Shown here: positions 36,921 to 46,626 of the stretch, one piece after another
Numbering within the stretch: position 1 is the first letter of the stretch
Layout of the letters: the number at the start of each line of letters is the position of its first letter
NCBI GenBank assembly: GCA_007753915.1
Contig: CP036352.1
Coordinates: 3,845,306-3,909,305, forward strand
DNA: 64,000 nucleotides
Direction of reading: 5' to 3'
Source of the DNA: Phycisphaerae bacterium RAS2
GTDB taxonomy: Bacteria; Planctomycetota; Phycisphaerae; UBA1845; UTPLA1
The notes under the pieces: generated by a model
What the model was told of the DNA's origin: nothing
What the model saw: only the letters and a program-made list of their open reading frames with translations
Database searches by the model: none
Translations under genes and position numbers: made by a program

Positions 36921-38107
36921 CCACGGCCGCCTGGTTGCTACCGTCCGCACCCGCGACCCGTTCGGCGCCGCACCGGCTAAGCGGAAGCTCGATTGAAGAC
37001 ATTCTTCGCGCCTGGATCTTCGCCGCCGGGTTCTGCGCGATCAGCGGTGTTGTGTTGTTCGGCATCGCGGCGATGCGAATCCTTGCAGCGACCGTCCTGA
37101 CGGCCATCGCCTGTGAACTTCTGTGGTACGGCGTCAGTCGAAGGCGCTCCATCGGCGGCGTGACTCACTCCGCCCTGACCGGTCTGCTCGTCGCGCTCAC
37201 CCTTCCTGCAACGGCGCCCTGGTACGTCGGGGCAGTCGCTTCGGCAGTCGCCGTGATCCTCGCGAAGGGTTTGTTCGTCGGAGAGGGCCGGTACCTGTGG
37301 CAGCCCGCGCTCGTGGGTCGAGTTGTGGCGCAGTTTGTTTTCTCCTCCACCTTCGCCATGGCCGGCAGCACCGCGTTGTGGCCGGTCCTGGCGCCGGGCC
37401 ACCTGCTCACCGGCCGGTTGTCGCGCGCCGTTCCGATCGACGTGGCGACATATGGCGGCTGGAGCGGAGTCGGAGGATCGTCGCCGCAGGATGCCTGGCT
37501 GATGCCCGTGCCTGTCGCGTCGCTTCGTGAGTTCGCCGAGGGGCGCATCGCGCCCGATGGCGATTTGCTTTACGAGCCGTTGATTCGCGATCGACTTCCC
37601 CCCTGGAGCGACACGGTCATTGGGACCGTCCCCGGCGGGCTTGGCGAGACCTGCACCCTGGCGATCATCGCCGCGGGGCTTTACCTCATTTATCGAGGCT
37701 ACCTGCGCTGGCAACTGCCCGTCGCCATGCTCGCGGCGGCGGCGGCGGCGGCGGCCGTCTTTCCCGTCGAGAGTGCCCGGGCGGGCAACGCCTATTTGTG
37801 GTTTCCGGGGTTGGCCGTGGAGGGCGGACGCGCCGTCGGCCCGGCCTATGTGTTGTACCACCTCACGTCGGGGCAGCTCATGCTGGGGGCGTTTCTGCTC
37901 GCAGGTGACATGATTGCGACACCTCTGCGCGTGCGCGGGCAGATCGCCTTCGCAGCCGGAGCGGGCGTACTCACGATTTTCATGCGGCTTTACGGCGTGC
38001 TCGAGGGCGAGTGCTATTGGGCGATCCTGATCATGAACACCGTCGTGCCACTCATCGACCGCCGAACCCGGCGCGACGTCATCGGCGTGGAACCGATGGA
38101 GAATTGA
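36917..38107 (+). CDS. rnfD: RnfD-like membrane subunit lacking the flavin-attachment threonine
   Basis: A 396-residue membrane protein of the RnfD/NqrB family with about nine hydrophobic segments and the conserved WQPALVGRV and NTVVPLIDRRTR ends. In RnfD the FMN is covalently bound to Thr in a (S)GAT-P motif. Here the matching segment reads DAWLMPVPVASLREF, with V198 where the Thr should be. The protein overlaps rnfC by ATGA and is clearly cotranslated. It may carry no covalent flavin or belong to a different RnfC/D-based complex. The following gene is an unrelated zinc-ribbon protein, so the operon ends here. Confidence 0.88.
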   Translation: MTTAAWLLPSAPATRSAPHRLSGSSIEDILRAWIFAAGFCAISGVVLFGIAAMRILAATVLTAIACELLWYGVSRRRSIGGVTHSALTGLLVALTLPATAPWYVGAVASAVAVILAKGLFVGEGRYLWQPALVGRVVAQFVFSSTFAMAGSTALWPVLAPGHLLTGRLSRAVPIDVATYGGWSGVGGSSPQDAWLMPVPVASLREFAEGRIAPDGDLLYEPLIRDRLPPWSDTVIGTVPGGLGETCTLAIIAAGLYLIYRGYLRWQLPVAMLAAAAAAAAVFPVESARAGNAYLWFPGLAVEGGRAVGPAYVLYHLTSGQLMLGAFLLAGDMIATPLRVRGQIAFAAGAGVLTIFMRLYGVLEGECYWAILIMNTVVPLIDRRTRRDVIGVEPMEN

Positions 38108-38193
38108 AAACTCGATACACCGTGAGAGCGAAATCGACACAGGGTGGACATCGCCCACCGATTCCCCCGAGCCCCAGACCTCCGCTCGCCACC

Positions 38194-38646
38194 ATGAATG
38201 CCACCATCGCACCACGCTGCACGAATCACACCTGTCGCGCTCGGTTCACCCGCCAATCCGTGCAGGCCGGCTCGCAGACCTGCACTTGCCCGCGCTGCGA
38301 TGGAACGGTCACGATGAACGTTTCAGGCGAATTGGCCGCCGGGCGCGTTGAATCCTGCCCCGTCTGCCATGGGACCGAATTCTTTATCCGCAAGGACTTT
38401 CCGCAGCGGCTTGGCCTGCTCATGGTGGTCGTTTTCGGCCTGGTCGCCTCGGTCTTCTATTACTTCCAAAACATTGTCGCGACCTTTGCCACGCTTGGGT
38501 CGCTCGTTGTGGTCGATGCGCTGATCTACCTGTTTGTCGGGCGCGTCACGGTCTGCTACCGCTGCCGGGCCGAGTTCCGAGGGGTCGCATATAATCCCGA
38601 CCACGGCGGCTTTGACCTGGCAACCAGCGAAAAATACGACGCCTGA
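38194..38646 (+). CDS. Zinc-ribbon membrane protein
   Basis: A 150-residue protein. Cys pairs occur at CTNHTC, CPRC, CPVC and CYRC, suggesting two zinc-binding ribbons. Two hydrophobic segments lie at about residues 74-90 and 96-113. No function is known. It begins 86 bases after rnfD and is followed 63 bases later by folE, so it may share the operon. The Met at 38194 gives a compact protein; an open frame continues upstream into rnfD but is not supported. Confidence 0.72.
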   Translation: MNATIAPRCTNHTCRARFTRQSVQAGSQTCTCPRCDGTVTMNVSGELAAGRVESCPVCHGTEFFIRKDFPQRLGLLMVVVFGLVASVFYYFQNIVATFATLGSLVVVDALIYLFVGRVTVCYRCRAEFRGVAYNPDHGGFDLATSEKYDA

Positions 38647-38709
38647 CTCGCCGCGATCCGCGGCGACGCGCGATTTCATCCGCCGCCAACTTCCTTGAGG
38701 CAACACCCC

Positions 38710-39291
38710 ATGAAAGCCGACGACGCTCGCTCGCGTTTTGACCTGGACCGCATCGCTGCCGCCGTGCGCGAGATTCTTCTGGCGGTCGGCGAAGACCCGA
38801 ATCGCGAGGGGCTGCGAAAGACGCCGCAGCGCGTGGCACGGATGTACGCCGAGATGTTTGAGGGGCTGGCAGCCGACCCGCGCGACCACCTCAAGACATT
38901 CTTCGAGGAAAAGTACGACGAACTGGTCGTCCTGCGAGACATCCCCTTTCACTCGATGTGCGAGCACCACTTGCTGCCGTTCATGGGAAAGGCGCACATC
39001 GCCTACCTGCCCGACGGCAAGGTGATCGGGCTGTCCAAAATGGCCCGCGTGGTGGACGCCTTCGCCCATCGGCCGCAAGTGCAGGAGCGCCTGACGACGC
39101 AGGTCGCCGAGATTCTGATGCAGGAGCTTGGGGCCAAGGGCGTGGCCGTGGTGATTGAGGCGGAGCATTCGTGCATGACCTGCCGCGGCGTGAAGAAACC
39201 CGGCAGCGTGATGGTCACGTCGGCGGTGCTGGGGCTTTGTCGCACGAACGCCTCGACGCGAGCCGAAGTCATGGCACTGCTTCACAAGTAG
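38710..39291 (+). CDS. folE: GTP cyclohydrolase I
   Basis: FolE converts GTP to 7,8-dihydroneopterin triphosphate, the first step of folate and pterin (and queuosine) synthesis. The 193-residue protein has [20 protein letters not shown] and [16 protein letters not shown], which contain the Cys/His zinc ligands and catalytic His. TTGAGG precedes the ATG at 38710. The cytoplasmic enzyme is a decamer in other bacteria. Convergent with the TPR-like gene, 15 bases apart. Confidence 0.97.
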   Translation: MKADDARSRFDLDRIAAAVREILLAVGEDPNREGLRKTPQRVARMYAEMFEGLAADPRDHLKTFFEEKYDELVVLRDIPFHSMCEHHLLPFMGKAHIAYLPDGKVIGLSKMARVVDAFAHRPQVQERLTTQVAEILMQELGAKGVAVVIEAEHSCMTCRGVKKPGSVMVTSAVLGLCRTNASTRAEVMALLHK

Positions 39292-39306
39292 CGATGCCGC
39301 TCTGCG

Positions 39307-41049
39307 TCAGTTCGGGCGCGACGTCGCGGTGTCCTGGCTCTGCGGAAGCGGCGGGATGCCGAGTTTCGCGCAGATGTTCTCGTATGTCGCGCGATACATG
39401 CGCCCGCCGTACTCGTGGGCGATTCGCTGGACCATCTGCGGAAACGTCTGGGAGAACTTCTGCCTGCCGGATACGACGCTCTTGTGGTAGCCGTCGTAGA
39501 CTTCCTTCGCCCGATTCAGATACCGCAGCGCGCTTTCGTCCTCGTCGTAGGCGTAATCGAGCAGGCCGCGGGCGATGAGCGCCTCCACCCGCGCGAGGGC
39601 CTTGGGATAGTCATTGATCTCACGGTCGAACTTGAACTGGGCCTCGAGAAAACCGCTCAACCCACGCTCGTACATCGGATCGGGAAAGGTCTTGTTGAGG
39701 TAATCAAACAGCTCCTGGGCCTTGGTGTCCTGATTCTGTTCGTGCAAACGAAGAATCGCCGTCCGCATGAAGTTGACAAAAGTGGATTTGAAATTCTCCG
39801 ACACCGGCGACTGCTGCCGCTCGGTCTTGAGATACTCCTTCGAGTCTTCCAGAAACGCCCGCATCAGCGCGGGGATCACGCGCGTGTCCGGCGACATCAG
39901 CGGCGGCTCGCCCAGCCTGGCCTGCCGGCTCATCGTCAGCCGGCCGCGCTGGAACATCTTCTGCAGGCAAAAGAACTCGATGCGGTTGGTGTTCAGGCGA
40001 TGGATATCGAGCCGCGTCTTGGGGTCCGCCCCCTTCTCCATTCCCATGTTCGCCCAATACAGCGCGTGCGCCTCGGGCAGGCGAAAATCCAGCGTCAGCT
40101 CAAACCCCTTCTGCATCTCGACGATCCGCGCCGGGTCCAGCTTCACCTCGTTGCGGAGCCGCCACGCGCGCCAGTACTGCTCCAGCGAAGTGCGCGCCGC
40201 GGCAAGTTCGGGGTCTTCCATCAGTTTCTTCAACGCGACTTTGCGATCCTCCTGCTCACCCGGCGCGGCGTTGGCGACCTGGTACTCGCCGGTTTTCAGA
40301 TTCTCCAGCAGGCTCAAATACACGCCCGGCTGCGACGCATCGAACGCAAACCCGCGCAACGACTCGACGAGCTTTCGAACGCCCGCATCGCGCAACAATA
40401 CATCAAACTGCGTCGGCATCGCCGCCAGCGTCTCGTACGGATAATCCCGGTAGTAATCCCCCTCAACGCGCCCGGGTTTGACCCACCCTTCCGGCGGCGG
40501 GCCGAGGATGTCTTCCATTTGCATGGCGAATTGCAGCTTGTAGTACGAGTGCATCTCGTCCATGAAGTCGCCGACTTTGTGGAAGAGGATCCATGACAGC
40601 TCCCGGTAGAGCTGCGTGCTGTTCGGATTCAGCGGGATGCCCTTGTCCCGAATCAGCTCGTAGCCGTTCTTCACCCAGCGCCAGCGCTCCTCGGGCGATT
40701 TCAGCGTCACCGAAATGTTGTACGCCATGTTCCAGCCCTGGAACGCCCACACCGCCGCGAACTTCGGCTGCAATTCGCATATCCGGCGTGACAATTGATA
40801 CGCGTCGAACGTGCGGCCCTCTTCCTTCAGCTTCGTCGCGCGCAGCCACAGATAATCCACGATCACCGCGCGACCCAGCGCCAGCAGCGGCGTCAACAAC
40901 AACGACGGCTGCACCTCGCGCGGAACCGGCGGCTGCGAAAGGTGGTGCAGCGCGCGCTGCGCGTTCAACGGGCCGATCAGCAACGACGACATCGAGATCG
41001 TCGCCGCTCCGGCAGCGCCAAACAGCCATTTTTTTGTTCTAGGTCGCAT
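39307..41049 (-). CDS. Membrane-anchored TPR-like protein of unknown function
   Basis: A 580-residue protein. An N-terminal anchor (WLFGAAGAATISMSSLLIG) and a hydrophobic stretch around LLALGRAVIVDYLWLRA are followed by helical repeats of TPR type: ISRRICELQPKFAAVWAF-like and ALRYLNRAKEVYDGYHK. It matches a class of planctomycete conserved hypothetical proteins in style. It is the last gene of a minus-strand series with the ABC exporter and SPFH proteins, and the only one with a helical-repeat fold, so it could act as an assembly or scaffold factor. The gap to the permease is 117 bases and holds a repeat. Confidence 0.72.
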   Translation of the reverse strand: MRPRTKKWLFGAAGAATISMSSLLIGPLNAQRALHHLSQPPVPREVQPSLLLTPLLALGRAVIVDYLWLRATKLKEEGRTFDAYQLSRRICELQPKFAAVWAFQGWNMAYNISVTLKSPEERWRWVKNGYELIRDKGIPLNPNSTQLYRELSWILFHKVGDFMDEMHSYYKLQFAMQMEDILGPPPEGWVKPGRVEGDYYRDYPYETLAAMPTQFDVLLRDAGVRKLVESLRGFAFDASQPGVYLSLLENLKTGEYQVANAAPGEQEDRKVALKKLMEDPELAAARTSLEQYWRAWRLRNEVKLDPARIVEMQKGFELTLDFRLPEAHALYWANMGMEKGADPKTRLDIHRLNTNRIEFFCLQKMFQRGRLTMSRQARLGEPPLMSPDTRVIPALMRAFLEDSKEYLKTERQQSPVSENFKSTFVNFMRTAILRLHEQNQDTKAQELFDYLNKTFPDPMYERGLSGFLEAQFKFDREINDYPKALARVEALIARGLLDYAYDEDESALRYLNRAKEVYDGYHKSVVSGRQKFSQTFPQMVQRIAHEYGGRMYRATYENICAKLGIPPLPQSQDTATSRPN

Positions 41050-41061
41050 GATCAGTGAGTT

Positions 41062-41160
41062 GGTGGGCGGTGCCCACCCTACGCCGTTTCCTAGTTCCCT
41101 ATTCCCGTTTCTCTTTCTTCCGTCCCCTTGTTTCTACTCTTCTGATTTTCGACGTTCCGA
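41062..41160. repeat. Composite intergenic repeat A (downstream of ABC permease)
   Basis: GGTGGGC (41062-41068)/GCCCACC (41072-41078) then CTACGCCGTTTCC, a pyrimidine-rich tract of TTCCC-like pieces, and CGACGTTCCGACGTTTC next to the permease stop. The same order of modules follows the 46742 gene and, less exactly, the 50540 stop. Confidence 0.78.
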
Positions 41161-41166
41161 CGTTTC

Positions 41167-42903
41167 TCACACAATCACCGCCGCGATCTCGCGACGGCGC
41201 AGCGTGAACACGCCGATCAGCATCGCCAACGTTCCTTTCAACAGCACGAACTTCCAAGTCTGGTCCCAGATAACGGCCCAGCCCACGGCGCGCCCGTCGA
41301 TCAGCTTATCGACCGGACCGACATCGCCCAGCGCCATGACCCAACTGATCGAATCAACCGTCATCCGACGAATCTCGAACGCCAGCCCGGGACTGTCGAT
41401 GCCGACAAAATCCTTGGTCACCGCCAGCGCTTCAGCGAGAAAGCCCGTGCTGCACGAGATGATGTAAATCGTCACACAGATCAAGGCGCCGACCGGGAAA
41501 CTCAAGAACGTGGAGGCCGCGACCGCGATCGCCGCCAGGCACGCCAGTGGGATCATCGTCGCGAGCCACACCTGAACCAGACCGGTCTCAAAAGTCCCGA
41601 CCCGGTACAACACTTCCAGATCGCGTGCCTCAAGATTGAACACCGCCGTAAGATTGCGCGGATCCATGTTCTGAAACACCACGCTGATTGCGCCGTCATC
41701 GCCGACACTCTGTACCGGAATCTCTACTTCATAGGCCGAGTTAATCGGAAACGCATCCAACGTCTCAAGGTAGCTCGGCTTCGTCGGGTCCCCGATCCCC
41801 CACACGCACAAGATCGTATTCTCTTCCAGTGTGCGGCCACCCACCTCGACGGCTTCGGAAGGCCCACCGAGATTTTGAATCTTGAATCGGATGCTCATGA
41901 CAAACGACGGGTCGCGCCGGGGCGGCGGACCTTTCATGACAAACTGCCGCCCTTCGAACCGCGGCACCGTGCAGAACATCCCGCCCAACTCCTGCAGAAT
42001 CTGATCGCGCGTCCGCTGCTCGGTCCAGCCCTCCGGCAGACGGCCCTCTTCGCGCAATTGGTTGTAGCGCTCGTCCACGAATTTCGTGAAGTCGGGAAGC
42101 TCCGCCGCGATCGCCGCTCGCGACACCAGCACCTGCCGGCGCACTTCGTCGTAGCGCCGCAGATTCACGCGCATCGGCTCCGACAGCTTCAACAGCAGGT
42201 CGAACACCTGCTGCGTCGTGAACCCCAGCGTCTCGGCGAATTTCTCCACGATCGGGCTGGCAATGCCGGGCTTTCCGATTCCGCTCACGCGGTCGAGCGA
42301 TTCAACGAGGCTTGCGGCCTGCGCCGGCGTCAGGCCGCTCTTGGTGGACAGCTCCGCCGCAAGGTCGCGCTTGAACCCGCTGACGATCGCGCGCGAGCCG
42401 GCATACGTCGCCGCCGTTGCGATGAATAACAGGCAGGCGTTCATCACCATGACACCGGTCCACTTACCCATCACGATCTGCCAGCGCGCGATCGGCTTGC
42501 TCACGATTGAATAGATCTGCCGGCTGGCGATCTCCACCGAGAGCGACCGGCACGCGAAGAAGACCGTCAGCAGCGCGAGAATAAAAGACGTGAAGCCCAG
42601 GCTGTAGCTCATGAACATCTGGACGCGGCCTTTGATCGTGCCGTCGCCCTCCGCCGTCAAATAGAAAAACGGCAGGCTCACCAGAATCAGCAGCGCAAAG
42701 CCCGATGCCGTCTTCGCGCGAATGCCCTCGGCCAGCGTCGTCCGCGCGACCGCCGCGATGCGCCGGCCGGCGCCGCCCAGTTCCCATCCGCCGATCTCGC
42801 CCCCCTGTCGCGAAAACGCCCGGCGCAGCACGTAGCCCAGCGTCACGAGGCCCATGAAGGCCCCGATGCTGAACATCACCATGAAGAACGTGTTGTCTTC
42901 CAC
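41167..42903 (-). CDS. ABC-2 type transporter permease
   Basis: A 578-residue membrane protein with several hydrophobic segments, both at the N-terminus and near the C-terminus. The motif EIASRQIYSIVSKPIARWQI is the ABC-2 permease hallmark (E...SKPIsRwq...GKW). A large soluble domain lies between segments and contains RYDEVRRQVLVSRAAIAAE. The ATPase lies 53 bases upstream on the same strand. Together with the 49341 permease it probably forms an exporter of a lipid, polysaccharide or small molecule from the cytoplasm, but substrate is unknown. Confidence 0.87.
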   Translation of the reverse strand: MEDNTFFMVMFSIGAFMGLVTLGYVLRRAFSRQGGEIGGWELGGAGRRIAAVARTTLAEGIRAKTASGFALLILVSLPFFYLTAEGDGTIKGRVQMFMSYSLGFTSFILALLTVFFACRSLSVEIASRQIYSIVSKPIARWQIVMGKWTGVMVMNACLLFIATAATYAGSRAIVSGFKRDLAAELSTKSGLTPAQAASLVESLDRVSGIGKPGIASPIVEKFAETLGFTTQQVFDLLLKLSEPMRVNLRRYDEVRRQVLVSRAAIAAELPDFTKFVDERYNQLREEGRLPEGWTEQRTRDQILQELGGMFCTVPRFEGRQFVMKGPPPRRDPSFVMSIRFKIQNLGGPSEAVEVGGRTLEENTILCVWGIGDPTKPSYLETLDAFPINSAYEVEIPVQSVGDDGAISVVFQNMDPRNLTAVFNLEARDLEVLYRVGTFETGLVQVWLATMIPLACLAAIAVAASTFLSFPVGALICVTIYIISCSTGFLAEALAVTKDFVGIDSPGLAFEIRRMTVDSISWVMALGDVGPVDKLIDGRAVGWAVIWDQTWKFVLLKGTLAMLIGVFTLRRREIAAVIV

Positions 42904-42955
42904 CGACTCGCTCGTTGAAGGGGTTTCCTCGCGCCGCGTGCCCGCGCGATCGCGA

Positions 42956-44143
42956 CTACGGGCCGTCCTTACGTTTCGTCAACCGATCGAGAACCGAGCG
43001 ATCCGGCTTCGAGTCGGCAGAATGGCTGGGCGGAGGCGCCGGCTCGACCGGCGTCGTCTGCGGCTTGCCCTTGCTCGTCAAATCCGCCAGCACGTCGGCG
43101 CGCGGCGCGGGCAACGCTTCCACCGGTTCGGTGGCCACATGCGGCATGCCCTCGGTCGGCGTCGCGCGGCCCGCCTGAATAAGCGAATCCACCAGCGCCG
43201 CCCCGCCTTTCTTCTCGGCCGAAAGGAACCCCGCCACACCGGTCGACACTTCCGCCCCGCTCGTCTGCAACTGATCCCGCTGCGCCTGGCCCACCACGCG
43301 CAGGAAAAACGCCTCCAGCCGATCGGTCGGATGCTCCACCGCCACCACTTCGCTGCCGGCCGCCGTCACGACCGAGCGAACCTGCGCGATGGTCTTCTCA
43401 TCCAACTGGCGCGCGACGATCTGGGTCACCTCGCGCCGCTCAAGCAGTTCATTCACCGGCCCCAGCGCGCGACGCTTGCCGCCGTACATGATGCAAACGC
43501 GATCGCAAACGTCTTCCACGTCGGCCAGCAGGTGACTGCATAGCAGCACGGTCTTTCCGTGTTCGGCCAGCGCCTTGATGACATCCTTGATCTGACTGGT
43601 GCCGACGGGATCCAGGCCGGTCGTCGGCTCATCGAGAATCAGGAGGTCAGGGTCGTTGATCAGCGCCTGGGCGAGGCCGATGCGCCGGGCCATGCCCTTT
43701 GAATACGTTCCGACGGTTCGGCGGCCCGCGCGGCGCAGGCCCACCATCTCGATCAGCTGCTCGGTGCGACGGCGGCGCTCGTGCCGATCCAGCTTGAACA
43801 ATCGCCCGTAGTAGTCGAGCGTCTCATACGCGTTGAGAAAGCGATACAGGTACGATTCCTCGGGCATGAACCCAATACGGGATTTCACCGCCGTGTCGGT
43901 CGGCGGTCGGCCGAAGACGCGGGCCGCCCCGGTCGTGGGGTACAGCAGGCCGAGCAGCATCTTGATGGTTGTCGATTTACCGGAGCCGTTCGGCCCGAGC
44001 AGCCCGAACACTTCGCCCGGCTGAATCTCCATGTCGAGGTGGTCGACGGCCAGCACCTTGTCCCGCCCCCAGAAGTCCTGAAAGACCTTGGTCAGCGACA
44101 GGCACTGAACGACGGGCGGCGCAGTGGACGGGGATTGGCTCAT
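42956..44143 (-). CDS. ABC transporter ATP-binding protein
   Basis: A 395-residue ATPase of the CcmA/NodI/YxlF group. Walker A is GLLGPNGSGKSTT, the Q-loop follows in FMPEESYLYRF, the signature is YSKGMARRIGLAQAL, and Walker B is LLILDEPTTGLDP. The H-loop is in VLLCSHLLADVED. After the ATPase domain an Ala/Pro-rich tail of about 80 residues has no recognised domain. The start overlaps the stop of the HflK-like gene by four bases, so the proteins are translationally coupled. It energises the 41167 permease. Confidence 0.94.
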   Translation of the reverse strand: MSQSPSTAPPVVQCLSLTKVFQDFWGRDKVLAVDHLDMEIQPGEVFGLLGPNGSGKSTTIKMLLGLLYPTTGAARVFGRPPTDTAVKSRIGFMPEESYLYRFLNAYETLDYYGRLFKLDRHERRRRTEQLIEMVGLRRAGRRTVGTYSKGMARRIGLAQALINDPDLLILDEPTTGLDPVGTSQIKDVIKALAEHGKTVLLCSHLLADVEDVCDRVCIMYGGKRRALGPVNELLERREVTQIVARQLDEKTIAQVRSVVTAAGSEVVAVEHPTDRLEAFFLRVVGQAQRDQLQTSGAEVSTGVAGFLSAEKKGGAALVDSLIQAGRATPTEGMPHVATEPVEALPAPRADVLADLTSKGKPQTTPVEPAPPPSHSADSKPDRSVLDRLTKRKDGP

Positions 44144-45564
44144 TGGATCCGTTTGGGCGCTTCGAAGGGCTTGGGGGTCTCTTCGCTGTGTCGCTTCTTT
44201 TCGTCAGGCTTCTGCAGCGGAGGCCTCGCGATCTGCAGCCAGAATCGGTCCCCCGTTCGCGGGACAAACGTCTTGAGAATCTTCTCGTTGTTCATCGCCG
44301 CCGCGAACGTCTCGTCGTACATGCGAGACATGAAAATATCCGGGTTGCGAAGGTACTCCGGCAGCAGGGCCGTGTACTGATTGAACTCGCCCTCGGCTTC
44401 TTTCACGATCTGATCGCGACGCACCTCGGCGTTACGGATGACTTCCTGCACCTGGCCGCTGGCCGCGTGCATCATCTGCTCCGTTGCCGACCGCGCCGCC
44501 GCGAGTTCATCCGACATCGGCCCGGTCGTGTCGGTCGAAGCCTGCTTGAGCATCAACTGAAACTCTTTGTTTACCTGCTCCGCCAGCGGTGCGTAGTTCG
44601 GGCCAGCCGTCTGGAAAAGCTTCGACTGCGCATCGGCTTCGGCCTTTTTGATCGCCACGGCCATCTGCGACTGCGCCGAGAGGACCAGGTCGAAAACTTC
44701 CTGCGTTTGCCGCGGCGGGAGAATCGCCTCGACCGTGCCGGTCTTCGGTGCGAGCACGCCCGTCGCCGGATCGAGCGACAGCCCCAGCGGCATCCCGGCC
44801 TGCTCGTACTCGCGGAACTTGCCGAGCAACCGCAGCGCCACGGCCTCGAGAAACTCGTTCTGCTTCGTGCCGCGAATGTCCAGCGCGCCGCGCTGGGCAG
44901 CCGTCTCGATCACCGCGTCGCGCACGAGGCTCGTGAGCAGCGTGTACTCCGGATAAAGCCGATAGGGATACGACCGCACGTCGGCGGCAGGGTCGGGCGC
45001 GGGTTTGATGTTCGTCAGGTAGGCAACCGCGTCGGCGACTTTGTACTTGATGATCAGCGAGGCATGAAGGATGTTCACGTCGCCGGTGATCAGATAATCA
45101 TCGCGGTCGGGGCTAAGCGTGCCGTATTTGTAGCCCTTGATGCCGCCGGTCCTTTCTTCGTCCGACAACTGGAACATGAACTCAACCGGCAGCTCGCGCT
45201 CGTTGACCGCGACCGTCTCGAAGCGCTCAAACGGGTACGGCCAGGACCAGTGCCACCCTGGCGGCAGCACGGGGTTCTGGCTCATGTCGTCCTTCGATGC
45301 GCCGACGATCCGCCCGTAGCGCAGCTTCAGGCCGACCTCGTTGGGCTGCACCGTCGAAAAGCCGCTAAGAAAGTAAACGACGACCAGCACCAGCATCAGC
45401 AGCTTCAGGATGCTGAAGCTCTTGCGCAGCGCATCGGCCAGCGATTGATTCGCCAGGTCGAGATCGCCGTCGGGCAGCACCTTGAGCGGACCGTATCCGC
45501 CCGCGGCCCCAGCGCCGTGGTCGTGATCGTGCCCATGAGAATGATCGTGATGTCCGCTGCTCAT
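44140..45564 (-). CDS. HflK-like SPFH/band 7 protein with histidine-rich N-terminus
   Basis: A 474-residue protein. The first 20 residues hold HHDHSHGHDHDHGAGA, a metal-binding-like tail. One transmembrane helix (LLMLVLVVVYFLSGFST) is followed by the SPFH domain: NEVGLKLRYGRIVG, PPGWHWSWPYPFERFE, a coiled-coil ending, and a long C-terminal tail (QIVKEAEGEFNQYTALL). It resembles HflK, which with HflC forms a periplasmic-facing cage around FtsH in proteobacteria. Here it is joined to ABC genes, not to ftsH. It overlaps both neighbours by four bases. Confidence 0.85.
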   Translation of the reverse strand: MSSGHHDHSHGHDHDHGAGAAGGYGPLKVLPDGDLDLANQSLADALRKSFSILKLLMLVLVVVYFLSGFSTVQPNEVGLKLRYGRIVGASKDDMSQNPVLPPGWHWSWPYPFERFETVAVNERELPVEFMFQLSDEERTGGIKGYKYGTLSPDRDDYLITGDVNILHASLIIKYKVADAVAYLTNIKPAPDPAADVRSYPYRLYPEYTLLTSLVRDAVIETAAQRGALDIRGTKQNEFLEAVALRLLGKFREYEQAGMPLGLSLDPATGVLAPKTGTVEAILPPRQTQEVFDLVLSAQSQMAVAIKKAEADAQSKLFQTAGPNYAPLAEQVNKEFQLMLKQASTDTTGPMSDELAAARSATEQMMHAASGQVQEVIRNAEVRRDQIVKEAEGEFNQYTALLPEYLRNPDIFMSRMYDETFAAAMNNEKILKTFVPRTGDRFWLQIARPPLQKPDEKKRHSEETPKPFEAPKRIQ

Positions 45565-46574
45565 GGGCGATGCCTCGGCTTCTCGATGGGCGTGCGATCA
45601 CCGGCCGGATGATTCATCGCGGCGCGGTCGGGTTCGTCCGCATCCGCTGCGCCGACCTGGTTCGACCCCACGACACCGCGCACCGCCTTGGTTGCGTCGC
45701 GCAGCAGTTTGAACAACTCGATCACGTCGGCATCGAGCACGAGCGTCGTCTGGCCGGCCAGCACCTTGAGCAGTGTTTCGCGCTTCTTGAGGAAATCGCT
45801 CAAGGCGCGGTTCTTGTCGAACTCCTTGTAATACTTCGCCGCCTCGGCTTCGCCCTTGCCCTCGATCGACTTCGCATACGCCGCGGCGCGGGCCAGGATC
45901 TTGTTGGAAATCTCTTCGGCGGTGACGCGAACCTCCCGCGCCTTCGCGTCGCCCTCGGCCGACAGCTCCTTGATCGTCTTGGTGCGGTCTTCCTTCATGC
46001 GGTTGAAGACTTCGCCCGTCACCGACTCCGGAATGCCCAACCGCTTGATGCCGACGCTCACCACCTCGATCCCGTAATTGTCCCGCGCCGGCTGCTTGAT
46101 GCCCTCGAGAAACTCCTTCTCGATCTGCGCGAACTTCATCTCGTCGGGATTCACATTCACGAGGTGACTCAACGGGTGCCCGCGCAGGACGATCGAAACG
46201 CGATTCTCGAGCATGTCCCGAATCTTCACGCCGGCCGTGTCCTCGCGGCCCACGGCCTTGAGGAATTGCTTCCCATCGCGGATTCGCCACGTCGCGTAGG
46301 CCGTCAGCACGACCGTCTTCTGATCTTCCGTGCCGATCTGGCGAAACTCGGTCTCAAAACTCCGCAGGCGCGTGTCGTAGCGATGCACCGCCTCGAACGG
46401 CCACGGCAGCTTGAAATGCAGCCCGGCCTGCTCGGCGGGGATGACTTCCTTGATCTGGTCGAATCGCGTGACGACGGCCGTCTCCGTGAAGCGAACCTGA
46501 AACGCGCACATCATGAGACAGATGACGGCCAACAGAATCGCCGCGACAAAGAGTGTGGATACTTTCGGTGACAT
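45561..46574 (-). CDS. HflC-like SPFH/band 7 protein
   Basis: A 337-residue protein with one N-terminal transmembrane helix (STLFVAAILLAVICLMMCAF), then an SPFH domain (FTETAVVTRFDQIKEVI, AGLHFKLPWPFEAVHRYD), and a coiled-coil (EEISNKILARAAAYAKSIEG, FLKKRETLLKVLAG). These are HflC hallmarks. It starts the four-gene overlapping set hflC-like, hflK-like, ABC ATPase, permease. The two SPFH proteins probably assemble as a hetero-oligomeric ring in the inner membrane and organise the exporter or its quality control; this is family-based inference. Confidence 0.88.
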   Translation of the reverse strand: MSPKVSTLFVAAILLAVICLMMCAFQVRFTETAVVTRFDQIKEVIPAEQAGLHFKLPWPFEAVHRYDTRLRSFETEFRQIGTEDQKTVVLTAYATWRIRDGKQFLKAVGREDTAGVKIRDMLENRVSIVLRGHPLSHLVNVNPDEMKFAQIEKEFLEGIKQPARDNYGIEVVSVGIKRLGIPESVTGEVFNRMKEDRTKTIKELSAEGDAKAREVRVTAEEISNKILARAAAYAKSIEGKGEAEAAKYYKEFDKNRALSDFLKKRETLLKVLAGQTTLVLDADVIELFKLLRDATKAVRGVVGSNQVGAADADEPDRAAMNHPAGDRTPIEKPRHRP

Positions 46575-46626
46575 AGTTTGTTTCCAGCAGGGGTCGGATG
46601 GCGGTTAGTGCATCGCAATGCGGATT

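Noticed and set aside
36977-38215. 412-codon minus-strand frame across rnfD
   Set aside because: Antisense to rnfD, which has the conserved membrane pattern and an ATGA coupling with rnfC.
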